NCBI GenBank assembly: GCA_026874595.1
Contig: CM049316.1
Location: forward strand, 47,122,695 to 47,186,694
DNA: 64,000 bases
From: Sipunculus nudus
Lineage: Eukaryota; Annelida; Sipuncula; Golfingiida; Sipunculidae
Reading direction: 5' to 3'
Shown here: one piece after another, positions 1-12,646 of the stretch
Layout: every line of letters begins with the position of its first letter
How positions within the stretch are numbered: the first letter of the stretch is position 1
Notes under the pieces: model-generated
Told to the model about the DNA's origin: nothing
Database searches by the model: none
The model's input: only the letters and a program-made list of their open reading frames with translations
Program-made: the position numbers and the translations under genes

Positions 1-115
1 GGTATAGATTTTTATTCAAAAAGAAGCTTTTTTGTTACAAAAGAAAGTTTACCAGTACACTGTCTTTTGACTAAATAGAGATTCAAAAGCTTTCCATTGA
101 ATGGCTTGAATAATC

Positions 116-118
<3 letters not shown>

Positions 119-172
<54 letters not shown>

Positions 173-178
173 TATATA
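119..178. repeat. (TA)n microsatellite
   Basis: About 50 bp of uninterrupted TA dinucleotides, followed by an imperfect TAAT tail, immediately left of the foldback-like element. Confidence 0.95.
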
Positions 179-196
179 ATTATATGTATAGGTCTG

Positions 197-2281
197 TGTT
201 GAGGCCCAGATTAGAATCTGGCCCTATTTAAAACTGGGCCAACCAAGATCAAAATTTTGATTTGGACTGGCCCAGATCAAAATTATAATCTGGGCTGGCC
301 CAGTTTAAAACTGGTCTGGCCCAGATTAGAATTTTGATTTGGGCCAGTCCAGATTACAATCCTGTGGTGAAGACTGCAGGATTTAAATCTGGTCTGGACT
401 GATTTTAAACTGGGCTGGCCCAGATTAGAATTTTGATCTTGGCTGGTTAAATTGACAATCCTGTGGTGGACTGATTTTAAAGTGGGCCGGCCAAGATTAG
501 AATTTTGATCTGGGCTAGTCAAGATTACAGTCCTGCCGTGGACTGATTTTAAACTTGGCCTACCCAGATCAGAATCCTAATCTAATCTTAGGCTAGCTTG
601 ATTTTGATAATCTTAAATCAAATAATACAGTAAACATTTATTCCAGATACACCATTTTGAAGGGCACAAAACACATAATGAACAAGATCATTTAAAATAT
701 TTTAGTGAGGAAAAAGCTAACAAACAAATGTAATGTGCTTCTTTGGTTTCTTCCATTCTTAAAAGCATGCAAGTTCACATCAACTACACCTAATCCAACT
801 ACCATAATTAATCACAGTTTAGAATATGTGTCAGTTCTAAGACATCTACTTGACTTAATATCAACATTTTCAACTTAACTGTGATAATTATCTGTTCTGG
901 ATGTCAAAATTACTTGTGTAATATTAAATATATACATGCATAATTAAATACCAGCTTTACTCATTTATAAGTGAACAAAAGTAATTTTTCAGTCTTGATT
1001 ATCATCTGTGTGAGCAGCATCACATTTTTCCCTAACATGGGGTAGGGAGAGGTTTATGATACCATTAATATAAGTGTAATTTTCAATAGCAGAAAATCCA
1101 CAGCTGAGAAAATGACATGATTGCTGTCATTTGGCAGTCACAAAAAAAGAGGTGACCATGTGTGAAAATTGGATTTAAAATTTTATTTTAGAAGGTGACA
1201 AACATGGTGGAGGTTTCACTTTAGAGTTAATAACTTAAAAAAAGCTAATCTAATAACTGATAACTAATCTGATTTGAAGATAGTTAAATGCTGCAATACA
1301 AATATTCTCTACCTTCAATAGTTAAAATGCTGAGTTGGTGAATATTGTTCCCACTGTTCTATCTAAATACAGTACTATTTTGTTAATAATTCACAAAAAT
1401 TAGCCAATATCAACCTAATTTATGTACACTAGATATATATTTTTCTGTTTGCTAAATTTCAGTCACCTAATTTCAATGACTTATGTTCAGGTATCTTAAT
1501 AGATGTTTCAGAGCCTTCTTTAAAATGTAGTATGTTATCTAGGTCCAATGTTATAATATGTGCAAATTTTTTAATGGGTGACCTGGGGGGGGGGGGGAGG
1601 GGGGGTAGATCACAGACCAAAAACCCTAACTTATGATAAATGATAAATAACTTAGTTTAAATAACAAATAAAATTTTGAATTTACAGGTCTTGGATCATA
1701 AGCTCAACATTGAGTAACATGTATATTAATAATTATTGATTAATTTTGTTTTAGTTTGTTGAATTTATGCACATGTTCTGCAAGCAATATTTGTAGTTTT
1801 TAGCTATAAAATACCAATGTTTAACATGATTATTTTATAATTATATTTAGACATTTCACATAAGAGTTAAAATTACAAAATAAATATGACAGGAGTCCAA
1901 CCAATAATATTTTCATAGAATATGAAATAAATTCATAAAATAATAATTATTATGGACTTACAATGTTTTACAAATTCTTTGAATTGATTAAAGGCCAACA
2001 AGGTAAATATAGTGTAATTGAAGCAAGCTAGGAGCAGATTAGAATTATGATCTTGACTGGTCCAGTTTAAAATCAGTCCACCATATGATTGTGAACTTGA
2101 CTGGCCCCAGATCAAAATTCTAATCTGGGCTGGCCCAGTTTAAAATCAGTCCAGACCAGATTTAAATCCTGAAGTCTTCACCACAGAATATATTGTAATC
2201 TGGACCGGCCCAGATCAAAATTTTAATCTGGGCTGGCCCAGTTTAAAACTGGTCTGGCCCATTCTAATCTGGGCCTCGACA
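197..2281. mobile_element. Foldback-like non-autonomous element A
   Basis: The left edge reads TGTTGAGGCCCAGATTAGAA and the right edge, reverse-complemented, reads TGTCGAGGCCCAGATTAGAA, giving terminal inverted repeats. Inside each end (about 197-600 and 2035-2281) are many short, themselves palindromic, modules based on CTGGGCTGGCCCAG alternating with AGTTTAAAACTG and GATTAGAATTTTGATC. The centre, about 600-2035, is AT-rich with no long reading frame, so it is non-autonomous. More of the same modules continue to about 2390, perhaps a second partial copy. The right edge is followed by TA. The superfamily is not determined; element B at 11658-12462 shares the termini. Confidence 0.6.
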
Positions 2282-2502
2282 TAGGTCAAAGCCCAGAAAA
2301 GAATCTGGTCGAATATAAAACTGGGCCAGCCCAGATTAAAATTTTTATCTGGGCTGGTCCAGATAGAAATTGCAATCAGCTGGTTGACTTCAGAATATTC
2401 CCAACTCAGCTATCTCCCAATATGTCAACCAGTTGACTTCGGAATTCCTATCTCAACTAGTTGAATTCTGAACTGAACAGGATTCACATGAACACTGTGA
2501 CA

Positions 2503-2556
2503 TATAATATAATATGATATGATATGATATGATATGATATGATATAATATAATAAA
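2503..2556. repeat. (GATAT)n microsatellite
   Basis: A run of GATAT pentamers with degenerate AATAT edges. Confidence 0.9.
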
Positions 2557-3984
2557 AGGAGAAAGACACCCTGACAAATTTGGTAGGTTAATTTTCATTA
2601 AAAATTAAATGAGCTTTTTTTACAGGTTGTCACATTTAGGTGGAGTCAGACATAACAGCTGGTTTTCATGGATCTACTGATTACCGATGGTACATAACTG
2701 TCATGATGTGTCAGAGGTAGCCACCAACCAGAATAAGTGTCACTAGAAAAAACACCCAGACTTATCCTTACCATATAAGACACCCAGAATTATGGTCATT
2801 ATAAAAACCAACCAGAATTATGGTCACTATAAAAACCACCCAGAATTATCATCACTCTAAAACTGAAATTATGACTTCCATCACATTGAGGTTCCTGAAA
2901 CTGAATAAGTTTCAATAAAGATGTTGTATTATTGATGAAAAAAATATTAATATAAAAATTATTTGTTGATGAATGTTTACTGAACCACTGCCTGCACTAG
3001 GTGGCATACTCTGTTGGCCATCTGTGTGATTGTACTTTCTGTTTCATCAGGTTTGTAAGGTTTTGATCGTATGGGATTCATGACTGATATTGTGAAGTAA
3101 TAAATGTAGATCTTGTCAACAGTGGTGTTTCCATTAGTTCTGCCATGTGATATCTGCATACATATTGTTCTGTTCAGGACTCTTGAGTATTTAAATGTTT
3201 GTACAATGAAAACTTGCACTGATCTGTTTCATGTATGTTGCTGGAGATATTTATTCACCAGTCAGGAATAACAAATCATCAAAGACATACAACTATTGTA
3301 TGATACATCAAGCTCTTGCATATTTATCACAATTTTATTTCCATTGACGTTGTGGGTAGTTACATCAGCAATCAGTCATAGACAGCTAAACCACAGAATG
3401 GAATGTTTCTGAATGTGACATAACAATATAAACCCCTGCAGATGACAATGCCAGTGTTATGAAGGAATGTGCTTATATGTAAAACTGAGTTACGGACAGG
3501 TCAGGGTGGTGTTATGATGGTGCAGTTGATGTTCCAGTATTGACAGAGATATCAGGTGAACTCTTAAGGGAATCTCACAGATTCACTTCAAATGTGTTAA
3601 TGATAAGTTATGATTTTTGATCATTTGGTGCATATAAAAACTTGAAGGGGCCCAATCACTTATTATACATGTTGAATTAACACGAAAAAATAGCTTCTTC
3701 CCTTTAAAATAAATTTGTACCTTCAAAAATATTGCACTGAAACCATTTGCTTACTCCTGTAAACCAGTGTAAAAAAAAGTGGACCGGGCGTGATCACAGG
3801 TGTCAACATAAACACAGCACATGGGAGTCCGTGCACTGCCTGGGCCAAAACATGTGTAAATCAGGAGATGCCCTGACTGACTTGGCCCTAAATATGTGGT
3901 ACATGTTTCCACTGGATAGATCATCCCGTGTTGCGGCTCACGTTCGGACCTCTGATCACATGGCCTTGTTATGGTAAACAGACA

Positions 3985-4120
3985 CAAGTTGACTGTTTAC
4001 CAACACACAGAGCCATAACAAGGTGTTAAACAGCCGTATGTGGGGTAATGAGATTGTGTACTGAGATGGTTTTGCTGGGAAACTTTTGTATAAAACAAAA
4101 ATGAATTAATAGTGTTAAAG
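3985..4120 (+). repeat. Dispersed repeat, partner at about 35505-35640
   Basis: A block with ACAGAGCCATAACAAGG, TAAACAGC, GTATG, GAGATTGTGTACTGAGATGG and TTTGCTGGGAAACTTT recurs in the same order and strand near 35505-35640 (ACAGAACCATAACAAGG and so on). Both copies are diverged and without coding potential. Not assigned to a known family. Confidence 0.65.
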
Positions 4121-4376
4121 AATAGGCATAATATTGCTCCTGATTATGTCCCTTTAATATGCTGAAGGCTTAATAATGACACATCATTCTTACTATATAG
4201 TACCCTTCCTCATTCAGTAGGCAGTGCCACCAACAGGCCATCGACCTATCCTTTAAATAAAATATTAAAACAATTTTGATGGTGCTGTTGACAGAAAAAA
4301 ACATTGATATTGAGAATTCTGTGGATGAGTTTACGTTTGAGGGTTAGGATTGCAGCAGACTGCGGCCTGGTGGGGC

Positions 4377-4487
4377 TCAGGCTCCAGACGTACTTTGTTT
4401 ACTTGCGGTCTCCAGCACTGCTGTTTGATCTCGTACTTGAAGCTTCACTAACGCAGCGAATTCAGGTTCCTCTTTAAACAAGCTCAG
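4377..4487 (-). CDS. Candidate terminal coding exon, antisense to Galpha-o, unknown protein
   Basis: On the minus strand a TTTTCAG acceptor (4494-4488) is followed by an open frame of 36 codons ending in TGA. It starts LSLFKEEPEFAALVKLQVRD and ends with QSTSGA. The composition is protein-like (charged, amphipathic), and the segment is more GC-rich than its surroundings. I do not recognise the protein, saw no upstream partner exons on this strand, and found no clear polyadenylation signal. The frame is an assumption because the preceding exon is unknown. It may be the 3' end of a gene nested in, or overlapping, the Galpha-o locus, or a chance frame. Confidence 0.28.
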   Translation of the reverse strand: MSLFKEEPEFAALVKLQVRDQTAVLETASKQSTSGA

Positions 4488-5852
4488 CTGAAAATGCAGG
4501 CAAATCATTATCATAATGGAAATATCATCACACAATTTGTAATTTATTAACATTGTTTAGGAATAATTTGTTTGGAAGTTTTACTCATATTTATCTAATG
4601 TCCATAAATACTGTATAATTTTACCTGAACCATTAACAGCACATAAAGGTTAATTACCTTATTGCTAAACCTTATTAAAATACTGTAAAGATAAGGTATT
4701 AAGTTGCAATTAAAGCTTATCTGCTGTTTTCTTTAAATACAGTAGTAAATGTTGACATGAGAATGTTTGTGGCACATACAGTGTCAAAATGATAAAAATG
4801 ACTTCCACAGTGATTAATAAAATATTCTTCTGGAGAAAAATGGTAATAGATCAGACTTGCACAATACTGAAAGGATTTTTCCTTCAGGAACAAATTTATA
4901 TGTTGGACTTCTTACCTTAGGGACGATTCACTCTTCAAATTTTAGTCTTTTGTGATGTTTTTTATAATACCAACAAAAGGCAACATGAATACTGCCTACA
5001 TTCTCTTGTTTGTATGTAAGATCTTATATACTACAGGGATTCTCAATAACAGTTAAAGTAACCTGTGCTACAAATTACAGGTTTAACAATGTATTGAAGA
5101 ATCCATGCATTGAATTGTAACTTGGTTTTGATTATCTTGTTTGCATTTACCATTCAAAAGTCCTCTGTGTGCTCTCAGATTTGTCGAAGCTCTTTATATT
5201 GTATGTGCACCCAATCTACTTTAAACATTCGCTGTTGGACCACTCCACTTGCATAGAAACAAATTAATATGGCGACAACAAATGGAAGGAGAGCTGCATT
5301 TTTCTTTTATTTGCTGAAATTAACTAACATCAAGTTGGTTAAAATTGCTTTTATTTTTAAAACGTTTGAAATTTACTTCTTAAGTAAGAATTGAATCAAG
5401 AATTGAATCAAAGGTAAAGAATGGAGAATTGAATCAATTCTAGGGGCCCCCACAATTCACAGGCCTATTTCAAACATTGCTTCAGGTTTATTTGATTCAA
5501 ATACAGGGTCTGGTACAGAATCAAATCAAAACACAAGCATGACATCTCTGCTTCTGTACTGATCAATAATTTTTGTTGATGAAACAGTTGTGATAAAGAT
5601 TTCATTACTGAATCTTCTGTTGTATACAGTATTGTGAAACTGGTCTGAGGTGTGCTTTATGAGAAGTATCAGAATGACTGGTTGCTTAGTGCCATTCAAT
5701 TGCATATTTGTTGTTTGAAAGATGAAAGAATATTTGTGATTTTCGTATGTAGTAAACTATAATGAATGAAACATAAACCAAATAAGTTTTATCCTATGGC
5801 AACTGTTTGAATTGAGTGTGTTTGTGTAAGTGGGATTGTTTGTTGTTTTCAG

Positions 5853-5994
5853 AATCATTCACGAGGGTGGTTTCACAAGTGAAGACAACAAGCAGTATAA
5901 ACCGGTGGTATACAGCAATACGATACAGTCGCTAGTAGCCATCATACGGGCAATGGGCACACTCAATATACCTTTCGGAGACAATGAACGTGAG
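5853..5994 (+). CDS. GNAO1: G protein alpha-o subunit, exon 3 (helical domain start)
   Basis: Exon of 142 bp, the canonical size for exon 3 of Gi/o genes. It is bounded by a TTTTCAG acceptor and a GTGAGT donor. After one base that completes a lysine codon, it encodes 47 residues beginning [20 protein letters not shown] and ending FGDNERE. These correspond to residues 55-101 of the 354-residue protein and form the linker 1 and helix A region of the all-helical domain. The sequence is Galpha-o-like. Galpha-o is the GTP-binding subunit coupling neurotransmitter and peptide receptors to ion channels and adenylyl cyclase at the plasma membrane. The exons with the P-loop and start codon were not found in the window. 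Confidence 0.97.
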
Positions 5995-8422
5995 GTGAGT
6001 CCCTGAATTTCGCACATTATCTGTCATAGAAACCATGTATAACCATTTCATGATAACTTCTGGATACAAGTTTATTGTGAATCAGTTATGTAAATATTTG
6101 TGTTAACTTGTGTAACAGTATTAAAATATCAAATTGTTGATGTTGGTTTTTTTGTGTATTTTCTGGTGTGATTGTTACATAAGACAGTGACAGTGACTGG
6201 CTGGCACACCACAGCAAGGAAATCCTCCTCAGCTGAAGCTCATAACCTGGGAGCTGACAGCATCTTTAACTTGCTCTCTTCTGGAGAGTCCACATTTTGG
6301 GGTAATGGTCTGCCTAAGGCCAGATCCAAAAATAGTATAGAACTGGATTAGAACGGAGAATCCTGTCCTGTTTCAGAACATTTACAAGTAGCTTTAGTTA
6401 GAATATCAGTAGACTATACGGCTGTGATATGTAGCAGTTTTTATGATAATACAACATATTAAATGCTTTATGAATATTCACAGTCTGTTTTCCAGCAGGC
6501 AGGATCACTGGTAGTGCCTTTTTGCTTGGCCGTGGTGAATATTTAATACACAGCATTTACAAATCCATCAAGCTGGCAAAGATACACACTGAATCCAATA
6601 CTGGTGAAGTGCTTATGGATTTGGCTGTGTACTCTGCTACTGAGGAAATCTTTACTGCTGATGCTCTGCCATATGGCCCTTGTTGCTACTGGCAAAAACA
6701 AATTGATTTTGGTTCCTCAGACAATAGAGCAAGATTACAGCCACAATCGTCATCGGCAATACAGGGCTGGCATGGCCCCTTTAAAAAAACAGTTCATGTT
6801 CACACAATTTAAATGTCAAGATCAGAACAGAAAAATAAAATAACTTCAACTGGTTTTAGATTTAACATATATCTTTTTAAATGTAGTAGTGTTTATACCT
6901 ATCATTATTTAAAACTTTCTTATTGAAATTGCACCAGTACATATACTGGCATGGTACACATGTACATATTTCTCTCACCTGTATTAGCTTGAAAGGTTCA
7001 CCTGGCTGTCAAAGATCATCTTGTTTGTTTATGTTGGTGTGTGTATTTGTATTAATTCATCACAACTGACAATTATTGTGCCATTTCCTATTTTATTGTA
7101 TGCAAATGATAAGGATTAAATTGCCAACCAACCTTGATTAAACCAGAAGAAGAGGAAAATTCCTTTTTTCCATGAATAATTAATCCCAGTAATTTGATTT
7201 ACCCTGTTATCTTAAGTTAGAAGATGTTCTCTTGACCAGAATGTCAGGAAACCACTGGTCATTTCAGAACAGAAACAGAGCATATATCTGTTTTTGTTTT
7301 CCCTAGGAAAATATGAGAAATTAAAAAACCTAAAAGTACTGAATGAGGAAAATGTTTGAAATGCATTAAGTATACCTACATGATGTTGTTCAATATTAAC
7401 TGTGATTGTCAGTTGTTATGTGAAGAAACGTGAATATAGACAGAGAAATATGTCAGCATCTGCTACAGAACTGGCCAGCCATACTGGGACTGTTTTTTCA
7501 TGTGCTTGCGTCATTCTGACCTATACAGTCAATCAGTTGATGTAGCTGCTATCTATTCCTCAGAGAGAACTAACAAATCAATCTGGTTACCTGGGTGGCC
7601 GGCTCGCTGCCTGCAGGCTGATAATTGTTCTACATAGGCCCAGCACACAGCCCTGTACTGGTATGGCCCTGTTGCTGGGTACAGGGCTCTGACCATTATG
7701 AATGAATAAATTCTACGGGTGAGGAAAAAGCATGACCAGTAGGTCAAGGTCAGGTCAGGTCAAGGTTACCCTGTTTTTAGCAGTTATACTTTTGGAACCC
7801 ATTCCCATTACTTACATTCTTATTATAAGGGTCTTGGATTATGTCTTAATTCTGCATTCTGTCTAATTTTCTTAAAGGTTTTGCAAACATGCTTTTTTTA
7901 AACCTTAAGCCATAATATAACTAAAAAAACTATGTTTGCATTTTCTGTCCTGCAGTTTTTTTATATTGGCAGCCATATTAAACATGGAATATTTATCACT
8001 CAAAAACAGCCATAAATTTTAGAGGGGTCCAACCCAAGAAAAAGTGGATAACCTCAATAGTGAATTATTCTTAGTTGAATTTGGGATAATTTTTCCAGTA
8101 GAATTGATTTCTGCTACCAAAATACTGTACTCTGAATATTAATGAGATAATTTGCATAAATTTGCATATTGTAATATATTTGAATTAATTATATAATAAA
8201 CAAATCTTTTGATTATTTTGTGTTTTATAGAGAATAAAGTATTTTTGGTACAAAATATTCAAATTTGATCAGATCAAAGGTTTTATTATGTAAAAGCTTA
8301 TTTTTAATTAATTAAACATAGATAAATTATGCACATGAGACAATTTATTGAGATCAGTGTAAAAGTTAGTAGTCTTTTTATAAGAACATCATAATAGAAA
8401 TAATTGCATATTATTTTATTTG

Positions 8423-8700
8423 TTAGGGCCATGCTTGAAAAGAGTGTGCCCTATAGTAATCGTCCTGTCCGTCTGTCTGTCCGTCCGTCTGTCCGTCCAT
8501 CTGTCCACAAATTCTTTTCCGGATGATAACTCCAGTTAGGATTGACGGATTGAGTTCAAACCTGAAATATGTATTAACCATTAAATATGGAAGATCCCTA
8601 TCGATTTTGGGGTCCAGAGCAAAGGTCAAAAAAGTATTCATAGTTTGGTGTTAAATTTTAGGTCCCTCTTTCAGCAGGGCAGAAATCATAATTGTAACCA
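8423..8700. repeat. Dispersed repeat with GTCC/GTCT-rich head
   Basis: Contains a (GTCCGTCT)n-like tract at about 8462-8505, then text such as GGATGATAACTCCAGTTAGG and GTATTCATAGTTTGGTGTT. A diverged relative lies at about 9160-9330, with matching TAATAACTCCCCTAAC and ACACAGTTTGGTGTT. No coding potential. Such CCGTCTGTC-headed repeats are common in mollusc genomes, as far as I recall. Confidence 0.6.
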
Positions 8701-9898
8701 TAATTGTTTGTTCCACCTTAACAGTAGGACAGGTCCTCATGTCAACAGCAAGGAGGCATGATATATAGTCATAGTCAGCCATTTTTCTGTAAGTTATGCG
8801 GTAAAAACCATTACTGAACTCCTAGTAAGGTTGCCCTCTCTTAGCAAATATGCAGACAAAAGGACACACATTGTTAACACAGTAACTCGTAAAAAGTATT
8901 TCATATAAGGTCCCCAGACTCACAGCAGTAATGAACCTTTTGATGGGCTACATCATGTTTGAAGATGGATGACCTTGATGGATTTTCAAGGTCCCAGAGG
9001 TTATAATGCTAAAATGATGTTAACCAAATAGCTCGCTGCACTTGCACCAATAATGTTTGTTATGAAGGGCTAGGTCAAGTTCGAAGATGGATGACCTTGA
9101 CAGAGGCGATAATTCTCAAATGATGTTAATGCAATAACTCGCAAAGAAATTGATGAACAATCAAATTTGTTTCTGCATAATAACTCCCCTAACATATGAT
9201 GGATAGGATTCAAACAATATGAATCACCCATGGCCTAAGGGAGAAGCTTATTGATATTTGGGTCAGAAGGAAAAAAAAAGTAATACACAGTTTGGTGTTC
9301 AGTTGCTGGTGTCTCCTTCAGCAGGCCAGAAATGGATGAATCTTTTTCGAGTCACTCATGTACAGCGCCATTACATTTTCACAGCATATTGTGTACAGAC
9401 AATTTGAAGATTCCCCAGAAAAGGATACGATGGCCATTTGCACCACAGTGGCTCTTATTTAGACCATGTTTGGACAAATCTATCTCCACTTCCAACATCT
9501 CACGGAATGTGGACCTTTTATAGTGACCATCAACAAATTTACATTGATATTCATATGTAGCCATTCTACACAACACAGCGCATCTATAGACCCAAGCCCA
9601 AGAACAGCTGATCTCAGTTCAAGAGAATGACCATTTTATCACTACTAACCAGCAACTGACTCTCTCTAATACTACAAAGTTCATGTGCAGACTCAAGCCT
9701 CAAATACAGAAACTAAAAATGCATGCAGTTCTTTTATATCATTATTTTGATAGCTTTGAACATTTTCACTTTACCATATCTTTTCTTCCAGTTTATACAT
9801 GTCAGCTGTTCTTTACAGGTTCTTTAATTTTCAAATATCACTCTATCAGCCCATGCTACCAAAGTACACCAAATTCACAGTACTTCAATTTATAACTA

Positions 9899-11068
9899 GA
9901 ATACGGGTAGTCGACAAGCGACTACGTGTATCCGCCTAAATCAGAGTGGAACGGGTGAAGTGAGGCATGGATTGAGTGGCAAGGGGATATAGAGTGAAGT
10001 GTTGCATATTAGCATGGATGTCTGCAGCCAAATTGTGTATGTAGGTTGCGCCACCTACCACAAAATCCAGAAAGACGTCCAAGTTGTATACATATGCAAA
10101 ATTTAAGGCAGATAAGTCAAACCACTATATGTATATGAGTGATTTTTGCCATTGGCAGACAAACAGATGGACGCTGTGCAAAAATGGTTGCAGGTGGCGC
10201 CACCAGTTTCGCGTATGATAAAGAGCTATGTGAGAACTATACACATGCAAAACTTTGGCCCAATCGGTCAAACGGTTCCCAAGATATGAGCTTGGATATC
10301 TGCTGCATAAACTAGAATGTAGGTTGCGCCACCTGTCATAAAATCAAGAGAGCTGTCGGGGATGTATAAACCTGCAAAATTTTAGGCAGATATGTCAAAC
10401 CACTGCCGAGATATGAGTGATTTTATCCCATGGCAGACAAATAGACAGGAGCTGTGCAAAAATGGCTGCAGGTGGCGCCACCAGTTTTGCGTATGATAAA
10501 GAGCTATGTGAGATCTATACACATGCAAAATTTTGGCCCAATCGGTCAAATGGTTCCCGAGATATGAGCTTGGATGTCTGCAGCGTAAACGTGAATATAG
10601 GTGGTGCCACCTGTCATAAAAATTCAGAAAAGCTATCCAGGATGTATCAAGCCGAATTTCAGGTGAATTAGTCAAACCACTGCAGAGATATGAGTGAATT
10701 TAACCCAAGGCAGACGAACAGATGGACACTGTGCAAACATGGTTGCAGGTGGCGCCACTATTTTTGTGTATGTTATAAAGCTCTCCAAGGGCTACATTTG
10801 TGCAAAAAAATTTTCCTGATAGGTCAAACAGTTCCCAAGATATGTGGGTTTATGTGTGGAAACAGACGCACAAATGAACGCAGAGCGCAGAAGAAAAGGT
10901 CAGAGGTCAAAACAAAATCGGGGCGCAGCAGTTCACATGTGACCCGAACATAATCCTGGGTTTCGTAAAATTCCGCCCAGCGGTTACGGAAGAGTTCTCC
11001 AGACACCTACGCCGCGGCGGCGGGGGGCTGAAAACATAGTATCCGCAAAACTCTGTTTTTGCGGATAC
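9899..11068 (+). repeat. Repeat element with three ~278-bp units carrying GGTGGCGCCACC
   Basis: The palindrome GGTGGCGCCACC (or a near match) begins at 10193, 10471 and 10748, a period of 278 and 277 bp. A second diverged copy of the palindrome lies about 130 bp after it in the first two units (10324, 10602), with another before the first unit at about 10046. Each unit also carries GATATGAG and CAGACAAACAGATGGAC motifs. The left edge has a small hairpin (GTAGTCG and CGACTAC around ACAAG). The right edge has a perfect 12-bp stem, GTATCCGCAAAA at 11039-11050 with its complement at 11057-11068. No reading frame of note. Family not identified. Confidence 0.65.
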
Positions 11069-11097
11069 AATGACTGCATCTTTTGCAGGGCCCTTTC

Positions 11098-11359
11098 TGT
11101 CTTCTCATCCATATCTATGCATATACCGTGTTTACCCTTCATTCGGAAGGTTTATTTTCATGTAAATATTTGCGGGTATGATAACTAATCATCTGTTTGT
11201 GCAGAAGTATCATACCATTTTTTTCATCTTATTTGATGGGACATCTTCCCAAGGGATTCAGTTTTGCGATTATTTCATACTGCAAATATTTACATGAAAA
11301 TAAACCTTCCAAATGAAGGGCAAACATGGTATATGCATAGATATGGATGAGAAGACAAA
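11098..11359. mobile_element. Long palindrome, MITE-like
   Basis: The segment 11098-11181 recurs inverted at 11275-11359. The arms are about 85 bp and differ at only a handful of positions. Both contain CTTCTCATCCATATCTATGC and GGTTTATTTTCATGTAAATA. The spacer is about 93 bp. Transcribed through, it would form a very long hairpin. It is most likely a MITE or a recent inverted duplication; there is no coding sequence. Confidence 0.8.
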
Positions 11360-11657
11360 ACCTATTTAAAATGGGGTCATGACTTATACTAGGAGAATGA
11401 CCTTGACCTTAAATAAATCCTATTGGGGGGAAAATCACACAAATTCTTAAATATCTCAAGAATTCTTGTGTTGATTGATCCAAAAATCAAGTTGACCAAA
11501 GATCATGGATAATGTTGTCATGTACCGGAAACTGGTGGTGCCACCTATTATCCTTTTCTTGTTTTGTGCCATTTATTACCCCCATAGTTGTCACTTGACA
11601 GTTACTGTGAGCTTTATAAGTCAAAAACTAATGGAGAGATTTCTTTCATATTATATA

Positions 11658-12462
11658 TGTCAAGGCCCAGATTTCGATCTGGATGGATCAGAGATTGCAA
11701 TACTAAACTTGACCAGCCCATATTGCGATCCATGCTTTTACTATCACAGGAGTGAAACATCAGATGTTTTACCAACTCATTTGGTATTGTATGGTACCAT
11801 TTCCCCATAATAAATACAATTATAATACAAATAGGTACATGCAAAACATGCTTGTTGAAAAAAAAAGTAAAAAAAAAAAAAATGAAACAACTTGGCAGTT
11901 GCTAAAATGCAAAGCCCATGTAAGTCAGTAATCCCAAGTTATTATTATGAACTTAACCTTGAAGCTAGCTTTCATCTAAATATTATACTTTCAGCTATCA
12001 TGTATCAAAAATCAATATATTTTTTAAAAACCTTAATAGTATGTATTATATATTTGTTACCAGTTTCTGTTCTGTTTGACTCTTTATTGGATTTTGTCTA
12101 ATTAATTATTTACCTATTCATGGTGCTTACTTTTTTGCAGGTACTCAGATGGACTTTTGTTGTGTACTGTGATAGACTGACATTGCTTGACATATTAGTG
12201 TGCCACTGAAGTTGCTTTTAAAATGTTTTTTTTTTATGTAACAGTTTTATAAGTAAAATAAAGGGAATTTTGATTTAACTTAGATCTGTCCAGCCCAGAT
12301 TGTGATCCTGAAGCAAGAAAGACAGGATCATAATCTGGGCCAGACTAAACTGCGATCGCAATCTGGGCTGGATGGATCTTAGATCTGTCCAGCCCAAAAT
12401 GCAATTGCAGTTTGGGCTGGACAGATCTAAGATCCGTCCAGATCGCGATCTGGGCCTTGACA
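11658..12462. mobile_element. Foldback-like non-autonomous element B, TA target site
   Basis: Left end TGTCAAGGCCCAGAT at 11658 and right end ATCTGGGCCTTGACA at 12462 are inverted copies, with TA on each side (11656-11657 and 12463-12464). Near the ends, especially 12285-12462, are palindromic modules such as GATCGCGATCTGGGCC and CAGCCCAGATTGTGATCC. The 805-bp element has no transposase frame. The TA duplication and inverted ends suggest mobilisation by a Tc1/mariner-type transposase, which is inference. It is the same family as the element at 197-2281. Confidence 0.65.
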
Positions 12463-12646
12463 TATACATATATATTGGTTATTGGATGATGTATATTTAA
12501 ATTTTGGTTATAACATTTCCTTTGAGAGTGGCCTTGACCTTGAATATTGCCACATATTGTGAAAATCACACAAAATCATAAATATCTAAATAAGGGATGC
12601 ATGGACTGATCCTAAAAAAATTGACCAAAGATCTTGGATAGTTAGT

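Larger units (their letters stand above)
1..5852. other. Upstream region, presumably intron 2 of the Galpha-o gene
   Basis: The first recognisable Galpha-o exon begins at 5853 with the last base of a split lysine codon, so the sequence before it should be intron 2. I looked for the missing exon 2 (P-loop GAGESGKST) and exon 1 (N-terminal MGCT myristoylation motif) and found neither; they probably lie left of the window. The stretch holds a TA microsatellite, a foldback-like element (197-2281), a GATAT microsatellite, a dispersed repeat at about 3985-4120, and a candidate antisense exon at 4377-4487. I see no convincing coding sequence in the remainder. Confidence 0.6.

Noticed and set aside
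2977-3219. Minus-strand frame of 80 codons
   Set aside because: No recognisable motif or splice context; typical chance frame in intronic sequence.
8462-8505. GTCC/GTCT direct repeats as a possible CRISPR-like array
   Set aside because: Simple-sequence tract at the head of a dispersed repeat in an animal genome; no spacers and no associated genes.
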